A stretch of 64,000 nt of DNA from JBDTDV01 sp039922875 (lineage in GTDB: Bacteria; Actinomycetota; Actinomycetes; Actinomycetales; Microbacteriaceae): NCBI GenBank assembly GCA_039922875.1, contig JBDTDV010000008.1:1-64000 (forward strand), given 5' to 3'. Numbering within the stretch: position 1 is the first letter of the stretch; every line of letters begins with the position of its first letter. This document shows positions 58,058 through 64,000 of the stretch, in pieces. Made by a program: the position numbers and the translations under genes. The notes under the pieces are model-generated. The model was not told the origin of the DNA. It searched no databases and saw only the letters and a list, made by a program, of their open reading frames with translations.

Positions 58058-59173
58058 GTGAAGGTCTTAGCAGCAATGAGCGGGGGCGTCGACTCCGCGG
58101 TCGCCGCGGCGCGAGCAGTCGACGCGGGGCACGAGGTGGTCGGGGTGCATCTGGCGTTGAGCCGGATGCCCGGTACCGTACGCACCGGTAGCCGTGGCTG
58201 CTGCACGATCGAAGACTCGATGGATGCACAGCGCGCGGCGAACCTGATCGGCATCCCCTATTACGTATGGGATTTTTCTGAGCGGTTCAAGCTTGACGTG
58301 ATCGACGACTTCATCTCCGAGTATGCCGCTGGCCGCACCCCGAACCCGTGCATGCGGTGCAATGAGAAGATAAAGTTCGCCGCGCTTTTGGAGAAGGCCC
58401 TCGACCTCGGCTTTGACGCGGTCTGCACGGGCCACTACGCCAGCATCGTGACCGATGCCGCAGGGAACCGCGAACTGCACCGGGCCAGCGCCTGGGCGAA
58501 AGACCAATCCTATGTGCTCGGCGTGCTCACCACGGAGCAGATTGCGCATGCGATGTTCCCGCTGGGCACGACTCCGTCGAAGGCGCTGGTCAGGGCGGAA
58601 GCGGCGCAGCGCGGCTTCACCGTGGCGACGAAGCCGGATTCACACGACATCTGCTTCATCCCAGACGGCGATACCAGAGGCTGGCTGGCTGAGCACGTCG
58701 GCGCCGCCGCGGGCGACATCGTGGATCGCTCCGGCCACAAGCTCGGCGAGCACGACGGCGCCCTCGCGTTCACCGTTGGTCAGCGTCGTGGGCTGAAGGT
58801 CGGCACGCCAGCCGACGATGGCAAGCGTCGCTTTGTGTTGGAGATCCAGCCGAAGACCAACACGGTCGTCGTTGGGCCGAAAGAAGCCCTTGCGATCGCC
58901 GAGATCGCCGGATCCCGGTTCAGCTGGACCGGGTTGCCGCCAGAGGACCCCGCGGTGCCCTTCACCTGTGACGTGCAGATCCGGGCGCACGCCGACCCGG
59001 TCCCGGCAATCGCACAGGTCGTCGCCGGTGCCGAAGCTTCGGAGTTGACGATCACCCCCGATCGACCGCTGACCGGGGTCTCTCCCGGTCAAACAGCCGT
59101 CGTCTACCTCGGCACGCGCGTGCTCGGTCAGATGACCATCGATCGGACCCGGAGCGCCGTCCCGGTCGCATAG
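58058..59173 (+). CDS. mnmA: tRNA 2-thiouridine(34) synthase
   Basis: 371 residues. The PP-loop ATP-binding motif is MSGGVDSAVAAARA at the N-terminus. The catalytic Cys98 is in NPCMRCNEKIKF and Cys199 in DICFIPDGD, giving the pair needed for sulfur transfer. Also visible are TGHYASI, FTVGQRRGLKVG and a C-terminal beta-barrel. It thiolates U34 of Lys, Glu and Gln tRNAs using sulfur from the neighbouring desulfurase. Confidence 0.96.
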   Translation: MKVLAAMSGGVDSAVAAARAVDAGHEVVGVHLALSRMPGTVRTGSRGCCTIEDSMDAQRAANLIGIPYYVWDFSERFKLDVIDDFISEYAAGRTPNPCMRCNEKIKFAALLEKALDLGFDAVCTGHYASIVTDAAGNRELHRASAWAKDQSYVLGVLTTEQIAHAMFPLGTTPSKALVRAEAAQRGFTVATKPDSHDICFIPDGDTRGWLAEHVGAAAGDIVDRSGHKLGEHDGALAFTVGQRRGLKVGTPADDGKRRFVLEIQPKTNTVVVGPKEALAIAEIAGSRFSWTGLPPEDPAVPFTCDVQIRAHADPVPAIAQVVAGAEASELTITPDRPLTGVSPGQTAVVYLGTRVLGQMTIDRTRSAVPVA

Positions 59174-59194
59174 GCCGCGTAGGGAGTTTCTCGC

Positions 59195-59365
59195 TCAGGC
59201 CCACGGCGAAGTAAAGGCAGCAATCGCGGCCCGAGGCCAGCCAGCGCCGCACCACCGCCCACCGCACCACCGGTCCAGCGACTCCTCGTCGTAGCCGAAG
59301 ACGAAATCCTCTGGGACCGGCTTTCGCCACGCCGGGTAGGCCCAATCGCTTCAAAACGAATACAT
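59195..59365 (-). pseudogene. Small broken gene in the mnmA-ligA gap
   Basis: A minus-strand frame of 57 codons has strong GC preference at third positions, unlike the two other frames, and ends in a clean TGA at 59195-59197. After a short start (MYSF) codon 5 is TGA (59351-59353), then SDWAYPAWRKPVPEDFVFGY and DEESLDRW follow. No other start codon exists between that TGA and the conserved-looking part. A single change of TGA to TGG (Trp) would restore it. I do not recognise the family. It could be a remnant, a sequencing error or chance. The rest of the 250-base gap holds the ligA -10. Confidence 0.35.
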
Positions 59366-59411
59366 CGCATCCTACGCGCGGCAACCGACCGGCAACGTCG
59401 GGGGCAGTCTT

Positions 59412-59417
59412 TATGCT
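59412..59417 (+). promoter_or_regulatory. -10 box for leaderless ligA
   Basis: TATGCT ends 6 bases before the ligA GTG, with no ribosome site. Confidence 0.5.
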
Positions 59418-59423
59418 TGACAC

Positions 59424-61703
59424 GTGACGGACGAATACATCGGCGGCTCCGATCTTTCCCGAGCGGCGCCGGAGGCGAAGCGGCTGACCACTCGGATCCT
59501 GGAACTGCGCGACGCGTATTACGAACGCGATACCCAGCTTGAAAGCGACGAGGCCTACGACGCCATGATGCGCCGGCTGCAGGAGCTCGAGCGACTGTTT
59601 CCCGAGTTGCAAAGCCAGGACAGTCCGACCCAGACCGTCGGTGGTCGCGCCCAGACCACACTGTTCGACCCGGTACAGCATGCCGAACGGATGCTCAGCC
59701 TGGACAACGTGTTCTCCATCGAAGAGTTTCACGCGTGGGCAGCGCACGTTGAGCGAGCCTCGAATCGCCACGTCGATTACCTGTGCGAGCTGAAAATCGA
59801 CGGGCTTGCGATCAATTTGCGCTACGAGAATGGCCGGCTGGTGACCGCAGCCACCCGCGGTGATGGCGTGGTCGGCGAAGACGTGACAGCCAACATCCAC
59901 TTCGTGCCGGGAATCCCGCGCAGGCTGACCGGAACCGGGCATCCTGCGGTTGTAGAGGTGCGCGGCGAGGTCTTCTTCCCCGTTGCCGCGTTCGCCGAGC
60001 TCAACGCCGCCCAGGCGGCGGCGGGGGACCGGATCTTCGCTAATCCGCGTAACGCCGCCAGCGGCTCGCTACGGCAGAAGGAGGAGAACAAGACTGCGGA
60101 TCAACTGCGATTGATGCGTGACCGGCTGAACAGATTACAGATGCTCGTGCACGGTATCGGTGCCTGGCGCGGCGTTGAGGACAACGGGCCCCCCGTGGAC
60201 AGCCAGTCGCAAACGTATCAACTCCTGCACGAATGGGGACTACCGACAAGCAGCCATTACCGTGTGGTCGACACGGCGGGCAAGGCCGCCGAATTCATCG
60301 AGTACTACGGCGAGAACCGAGCCAGCGTCGAACACGAGATCGACGGCATCGTGATCAAGGTCGACGAGCTCGCCCTGCATGGGGAGCTGGGTGCGACCAG
60401 TCGGGCTCCGCGCTGGGCGATCGCGTTCAAATACCCGCCCGAGCAGGTGAACACCAAACTCCTGGATATCGTGGTCAGCGTAGGTCGCACCGGACGCGCC
60501 ACCCCGTTCGCGGTGATGCAGAAGGTGCGCGTTGCCGGCAGCGAGGTGCGCCAGGCGACACTGCACAACCAGGAGATCGTGAAAGCCAAGGGTGTGCTGA
60601 TCGGCGACACTGTCGTGCTGCGCAAAGCGGGTGATGTGATCCCGGAGGTGCTCGGCCCCGTCGTCGAGCTGCGCGACGGCACCGAACGCGAATTCGTGAT
60701 GCCGACAAACTGCCCGGAGTGCGGCACGCCGTTGGCTCCCGCGAAGGAGGGCGACATCGACCTGCGCTGCCCGAACTCCCGCGCTTGCCCCGCTCAGGTA
60801 CGCGGCCGGGTCGAGCACATCGGCTCCCGCGGCGCACTGGACATCGAGGTGCTCGGGGAGGTGGCGGCTGCCGCGCTCACCCAGCCGCTGCGCCCAGCGG
60901 AGCCGCCACTGCACACCGAAGCCGGGCTGTTCGATCTGCGCGAAGCCGACCTGTTCCCCATCGAAGTGGTGGTGCGCGACTCCGAAACGGGAATGCTGAA
61001 ACTTGACGACGATGGCACCCCGCACAGCGTCGCCCCGTTCCGTCGCAAACGTCAAAGGACCGGCCGGAAGGCTGACCCCGCCTTCGACCCCGACGCCACA
61101 ACCTTCGCCGGAGATGAACACTTCGTGCTGTCCGAAAGCGCGCGGAAACTTCTCCGGCACTTGGGTCAGGCCAAGTCCAGGCCGTTATGGCGGCTCTTGG
61201 TGGCGTTGAACATCCGCCACGTGGGGCCGGTTGCCGCCCGGGCGCTGGCGAACCATTTCGGCTCGTTGGACGCGATCCGTGTTGCGACCCGTGAGGAACT
61301 GGCCGAGGTCGACGGCGTCGGCGGGATCATTGCCGAGGCTGTGCTGGATTGGTTCACCGTCGATTGGCATCTGGAGATCGTCGAACGCTGGGCGGCGGCC
61401 GGCGTGCAGTTCGCCATCGCCGGGCATCCGGGTCCGGGGGCGGCCGCAGAGACCGGTGGCGTGCTGGCCGGAATAACGGTGGTGGCAACCGGATCGCTGG
61501 AGGGTTTCACCAGAGAAGGTGCGCTGGAGGCAATCGTAGCGGCAGGCGGAAAGGCGGCCTCCAGCGTGTCGAAGAACACCGATTTCGTCGCGGCCGGCCC
61601 GGGCGCGGGCTCTAAGCTTGCCAAGGCAGAACAGTTGGGAATCCGGATCATCGACGCCGACGCTTTCCGGCGGCTCCTGGAATCAGGTCCAGGAGGGCTG
61701 TGA
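59424..61703 (+). CDS. ligA: NAD-dependent DNA ligase
   Basis: 759 residues. Adenylation domain with Lys124 in CELKIDGLAINLRYE; OB fold; zinc finger CPECG...CPNSRACPAQ; helix-hairpin-helix region ending DGVGGIIAEAVLDWF; and a C-terminal BRCT domain (GGVLAGITVVATGSLEGFTR). An insert of about 75 residues between the zinc finger and HhH domain (LRPAEPPLHTEAGLFDL to DATTFAGDE) appears to be an actinobacterial feature. The GTG start is supported by TATGCT 6 bases upstream. Confidence 0.97.
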   Translation: MTDEYIGGSDLSRAAPEAKRLTTRILELRDAYYERDTQLESDEAYDAMMRRLQELERLFPELQSQDSPTQTVGGRAQTTLFDPVQHAERMLSLDNVFSIEEFHAWAAHVERASNRHVDYLCELKIDGLAINLRYENGRLVTAATRGDGVVGEDVTANIHFVPGIPRRLTGTGHPAVVEVRGEVFFPVAAFAELNAAQAAAGDRIFANPRNAASGSLRQKEENKTADQLRLMRDRLNRLQMLVHGIGAWRGVEDNGPPVDSQSQTYQLLHEWGLPTSSHYRVVDTAGKAAEFIEYYGENRASVEHEIDGIVIKVDELALHGELGATSRAPRWAIAFKYPPEQVNTKLLDIVVSVGRTGRATPFAVMQKVRVAGSEVRQATLHNQEIVKAKGVLIGDTVVLRKAGDVIPEVLGPVVELRDGTEREFVMPTNCPECGTPLAPAKEGDIDLRCPNSRACPAQVRGRVEHIGSRGALDIEVLGEVAAAALTQPLRPAEPPLHTEAGLFDLREADLFPIEVVVRDSETGMLKLDDDGTPHSVAPFRRKRQRTGRKADPAFDPDATTFAGDEHFVLSESARKLLRHLGQAKSRPLWRLLVALNIRHVGPVAARALANHFGSLDAIRVATREELAEVDGVGGIIAEAVLDWFTVDWHLEIVERWAAAGVQFAIAGHPGPGAAAETGGVLAGITVVATGSLEGFTREGALEAIVAAGGKAASSVSKNTDFVAAGPGAGSKLAKAEQLGIRIIDADAFRRLLESGPGGL

Positions 61704-61722
61704 GATCGGAAGGGCAAGCGGG

Positions 61723-61746
61723 ATGACGGGCGGTATGACGCGCGCT
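61723..61746 (+). repeat. 12-bp tandem duplication of the phosphoesterase start region
   Basis: ATGACGGGCGGT is followed by ATGACGCGCGCT, three changes. Both copies begin with an in-frame ATG, so the gene has two start codons four codons apart. Confidence 0.75.
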
Positions 61747-63480
61747 GACGAAAACGGCGAGCAGCCGCCGGACAAGGCCGCACCATCGCGCCGGCGCTTT
61801 CTGAGGTCAGCCGGAATCGCGACGGCCGGCGCCGTCGTGGGCGGTGCGGTCGGCGCCGGTGCGGTCGGGTTGGCTACCCAGCGGGCTCCAGAGACCGCTG
61901 GGAGGTTCCCCGCGCTGCCGTCCCGGGGCAGACCGGGGTTCGATCACCTGGTAGTGGTGATGTACGAGAACCGCTCTTTCGACAACTTGCTCGGTTATCT
62001 TTACGACTCCGCTTCGTTGCCAGCCGGCCAGCGCTTCGACGGCCTGAACTTCGGCGACTACGCCAACCCTGATCCGATGGGAACTCTGATTCCGGCGCAT
62101 CCCTACGTCGGCAGCACCGACGAGATCATGAGCCAGCCGTTTCCCGATCCCGGTGAGGTCTTTCCCCACGTCAACACCCAACTGTTCGACCGGATCGACC
62201 CGCCGGGCAATGCGGGGATCCGGGTGCACGAGATGAAACCGCCGTTCAATACGCCACCGGCCGGCACACGACCGACCATGCGCGGATTCGTACGCGATTA
62301 CATCGAGGCCATCAAGCTGGAGAAGGGGATCGCGCAGCCGACCCCGGCCGATTACCGGCGCATCATGGGTAACTTCACGCCGCCGATGTTGCCGGTCCTC
62401 TCCGCGCTGGCCAGGTCGTTCGCGGTATATGACCACTGGCACTGTGCTGTGCCGTCACAGACCTTCTGCAACCGGTCGTTCTTCCACGCCTCGACCTCGC
62501 ACGGCTTCGTCGCCAATCGTGGCCAGGCGGGGTACCTCAAGTGGTTTGATCCGGCAAATGCGTCAGCCACGATCTTCAACCGCCTCGACGTGGCGGGCAT
62601 CCCGTGGCGCGTTTACTACGACGACCGGCAGCTGATCTCGCTGACCGGATTCATCCATGCACCGGCTCTGGAACAGTTCTGGAAGACGAATTTCCGGCCG
62701 ATGGCCGACTTCTATCGGGACGCCGAGCGCGGCGATCTTCCGGCGTACTCGTTCATCGAACCCCGGATGCTCTACGATCACAACGATATGCATCCGCCAG
62801 GAGGCGCGGTGCAGGAGACCGAGTTCGACGGCGCGGTGATCACCGGCGGCGGCGTATCAGATGTCAGGGCGGGTGAAGCCCTGTTGCATGCGATCTATTC
62901 GGCGATCCGCTCCAGCGCGAACCCGAGCGGGTCAAATGCCCTGAACACCATGCTTCTGGTCACTTTCGATGAGCACGGCGGCACCTACGACCATGTGGTC
63001 CCCGGCGCCGCGATCCCGCCGGGGGACGGGGCGCCGGGCGAAATGGGGTTCGGCTTCGACCGGCTCGGGCTCCGCGTGCCGGCCATCGCGATCTCCGCCT
63101 ATACGGCGCGCGGAACGGTGATCAACGAGCCCATGCACCACAGTTCGGTGATCAGCACGCTCACCTCGAAATATCGGCTCGAGCCGCTCACCGACCGGGA
63201 CCGGGACGCGCCGACACTGGACAACGCGATCAACCTGCGCCACCCGAGACAGCCAGAGACCTGGCCGGACACCTACCCCCAGTACGTGCCGCCGAATCCC
63301 GAATCGGACGATCCGGTACCTGGTGGCGCCGACGACCGCCCGTTGAGCCCGCCCGGCGTCGGCCTGGTCGGCATGCTCGTCGCCCGTTATGGCGCACCGG
63401 GAGACCGAGTGCCCCGGACATACCGCGAAGCGTTCGAGGTGGTCAACCGGAGGGGAGCCGGCCTGTTCGGCGGGGGATGA
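61723..63480 (+). CDS. Phosphoesterase/phospholipase C family protein, Tat-exported
   Basis: 585 residues. A Tat signal with SRRRFLRSAGIATAG near residues 22-36 is followed by a hydrophobic stretch. The mature part is a PF04185 phosphoesterase: FDHLVVVMYENRSFDNLLGY with the metal-binding Glu-Asn-Arg-Ser, YDHWHCAVPSQTFCNRSFFH and LVTFDEHGGTYDHV. Bacterial members cleave phospholipid or other phosphoesters outside the cell. The ATG at 61723 is 19 bases after ligA; a second in-frame ATG lies four codons later. The open frame upstream into ligA is a shadow. Confidence 0.9.
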   Translation: MTGGMTRADENGEQPPDKAAPSRRRFLRSAGIATAGAVVGGAVGAGAVGLATQRAPETAGRFPALPSRGRPGFDHLVVVMYENRSFDNLLGYLYDSASLPAGQRFDGLNFGDYANPDPMGTLIPAHPYVGSTDEIMSQPFPDPGEVFPHVNTQLFDRIDPPGNAGIRVHEMKPPFNTPPAGTRPTMRGFVRDYIEAIKLEKGIAQPTPADYRRIMGNFTPPMLPVLSALARSFAVYDHWHCAVPSQTFCNRSFFHASTSHGFVANRGQAGYLKWFDPANASATIFNRLDVAGIPWRVYYDDRQLISLTGFIHAPALEQFWKTNFRPMADFYRDAERGDLPAYSFIEPRMLYDHNDMHPPGGAVQETEFDGAVITGGGVSDVRAGEALLHAIYSAIRSSANPSGSNALNTMLLVTFDEHGGTYDHVVPGAAIPPGDGAPGEMGFGFDRLGLRVPAIAISAYTARGTVINEPMHHSSVISTLTSKYRLEPLTDRDRDAPTLDNAINLRHPRQPETWPDTYPQYVPPNPESDDPVPGGADDRPLSPPGVGLVGMLVARYGAPGDRVPRTYREAFEVVNRRGAGLFGGG

Positions 63481-63488
63481 CCGGCGGA

Positions 63489-63504
63489 GCCCGCGACCGC
63501 GGGC
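63489..63504 (+). terminator. GC-rich hairpin after the phosphoesterase gene
   Basis: GCCCGC and GCGGGC form a 6-bp stem with a four-base loop, 9 bases after the stop. There is no U-run, so termination is uncertain. Confidence 0.4.
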
Positions 63505-63510
63505 CGCGAA

Positions 63511-63516
63511 TACAAT
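63511..63516 (+). promoter_or_regulatory. Possible gatC promoter -10
   Basis: TACAAT lies 39 bases before the gatC ATG, right after the GC-rich hairpin. No -35 is evident. gatC has its own GGAG ribosome site, so this would be a leadered transcript. Confidence 0.35.
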
Positions 63517-63555
63517 TGAATAATCCACCCCATCGAGAACACAGCACGGAGATGC

Positions 63556-63852
63556 ATGTCTGAAATCAGCGCAGAGCAGGTTGCCCATTTGGCAGCTCTG
63601 GCCAGGATCGACCTGAGCACTGAGGAAATCACCAGCCTGACGGCCGAACTCGGCCAGATCGTTGACGCGGTGGCCCGCGTGTCGGAGGTGGCCACTGCCG
63701 ACGTGCCAGCCACCAGTCATCCGATGCCGCTGACCAATGTGTTTCGGGAGGACACACCGCGCCCATCTCTTTCGGTCGAGCAGGCGCTCTCTGGAGCGCC
63801 GGAGCGAAGCGGCGACAAATTCAAGGTGTCCGCGATTTTGGATGCCGAGTGA
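63556..63852 (+). CDS. gatC: Asp-tRNA(Asn)/Glu-tRNA(Gln) amidotransferase subunit C
   Basis: 98 residues with the GatC pattern ISAEQVAHLAALARIDLSTEEITSLTAELGQIV and the C-terminal LREDxP-type region, here NVFREDTPRPSLSVEQALSGAPE. It stabilises the GatAB amidotransferase. Its TGA stop overlaps the gatA ATG by one base (TGATG). Confidence 0.95.
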   Translation: MSEISAEQVAHLAALARIDLSTEEITSLTAELGQIVDAVARVSEVATADVPATSHPMPLTNVFREDTPRPSLSVEQALSGAPERSGDKFKVSAILDAE

Positions 63853-64000
63853 TGGCGGTGGACGGCACGGCTGGCGGCACAGGCGCGAGCGATCTCACTC
63901 GGCTCGCGGCATCCGATCTCGCGGCATTGCTCAGTTCGGGCGAAGTCAGCTCGGTTGAGGCGACCAGTGCGCATCTGGACCGGATCCGCGCCGTTGATGG
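63852..64000 (+). CDS. gatA: Asp-tRNA(Asn)/Glu-tRNA(Gln) amidotransferase subunit A, 5' part
   Basis: Only the first 49 codons are present, and the gene runs off the right edge. The visible part has the GatA N-terminal helix region (LAASDLAALLSSGEVSSVEATSAHLDRIRAVDG) that precedes the amidase domain. The catalytic Lys-Ser-Ser triad is outside the window. Position after gatC fixes the assignment. Confidence 0.92.
   Translation, partial: MAVDGTAGGTGASDLTRLAASDLAALLSSGEVSSVEATSAHLDRIRAVD

Noticed and set aside
59351..59353. TGA read as selenocysteine or tryptophan in the small broken gene.
   Set aside because: TGA is the commonest stop in the window, and no SECIS-like hairpin is apparent right after the codon.
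61618..61722. A longer start for the Tat-exported phosphoesterase inside ligA.
   Set aside because: The extra residues are shadow sequence of the ligase BRCT domain and would push the twin-arginine motif too far from the N-terminus.
1..64000. Defence, secondary-metabolite or mobile-element genes.
   Set aside because: Every gene of good length was assigned to a housekeeping, transport or envelope role or to an unknown small membrane type; I saw no restriction, toxin-antitoxin, transposase or biosynthetic signature.

Overview
The window is a stretch of high-GC actinobacterial chromosome made almost entirely of core genes. DUF2469, DUF2004, DUF177 next to rpmF, the GlgE route of alpha-glucan synthesis, a long acidic tail on S2, a KhpA gene between rpsP and rimM, and many start codons lying 6-9 bases after a TAnnnT box (leaderless transcripts) all point to Actinomycetota. 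The order rpmF-rnc-mutM-smc-ftsY-DUF2004-ffh and the LuxR/HisKA_3 gene types fit Microbacteriaceae best. Family level is an inference, and I cannot name a genus. I see no tRNA or rRNA genes, insertion sequences, prophage, CRISPR array or recognisable defence system.

Layout. 1-2904: end of a DUF58 gene and a TgpA-type transglutaminase. 2916-12025: a plus-strand run for translation, repair, chromosome organisation and protein targeting (DUF177, rpmF, rnc, mutM, smc, ftsY, DUF2004, ffh). 12030-17581: an accessory block of a two-component system, small membrane proteins, a DUF202 pair, an SGNH lipoprotein and a YbdK-type ligase. 17774-22892: rpsP-khpA-rimM-trmD, a membrane protein, rplS, lepB, rnhB and DUF2469. 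23019-24617: a serine hydrolase gene broken by an in-frame amber codon. 24723-30603: yraN-comM-dprA, a phosphodiesterase, a XerC-type recombinase and an M23 peptidase. 30747-33899: two convergent MFS transporters. 34158-39046: rpsB-tsf-pyrH-frr-cdsA and a DivIVA-type protein. 39095-47321: a lytic transglycosylase-like protein, a small Cys/His protein, a hydrolase, an AI-2E permease, a hendecad coiled-coil protein, a membrane/lipoprotein fusion, a thioredoxin-fold/TPR protein and an NmrA-like protein. 47331-56776: alpha-glucan metabolism (glgB, glgE, glgP, glgX) plus ybaK. 56796-64000: nifS and mnmA (a tRNA 2-thiouridine pair), a small broken gene, ligA, a Tat-exported phosphoesterase, gatC and the start of gatA.

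How the genes work together. Much of the window serves ribosome and tRNA maturation (rnc, rimM, trmD, mnmA, frr, tsf, gatCA), the SRP route (ffh, ftsY, lepB) and envelope or polarity functions (cdsA, DivIVA-type proteins, M23, lytic transglycosylase). The glg genes form a synthesis arm (GlgE extends, GlgB branches) and a breakdown arm (GlgP, GlgX), read from two divergent promoter regions.

Most unusual points. First, the amber codon falls exactly on the tyrosine expected in the YxN motif of the serine hydrolase. Second, at least fifteen short tandem duplications, mostly 12-18 bp units, cluster at gene ends and starts, and some copy a stop or start codon. Third, glgX and nifS appear to share one overlapping back-to-back -10 region. 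Fourth, a coiled-coil protein carries ten perfectly phased 11-residue repeats. Fifth, one protein has a complete lipoprotein signal in its middle. I did not find a clearly new multi-gene system.
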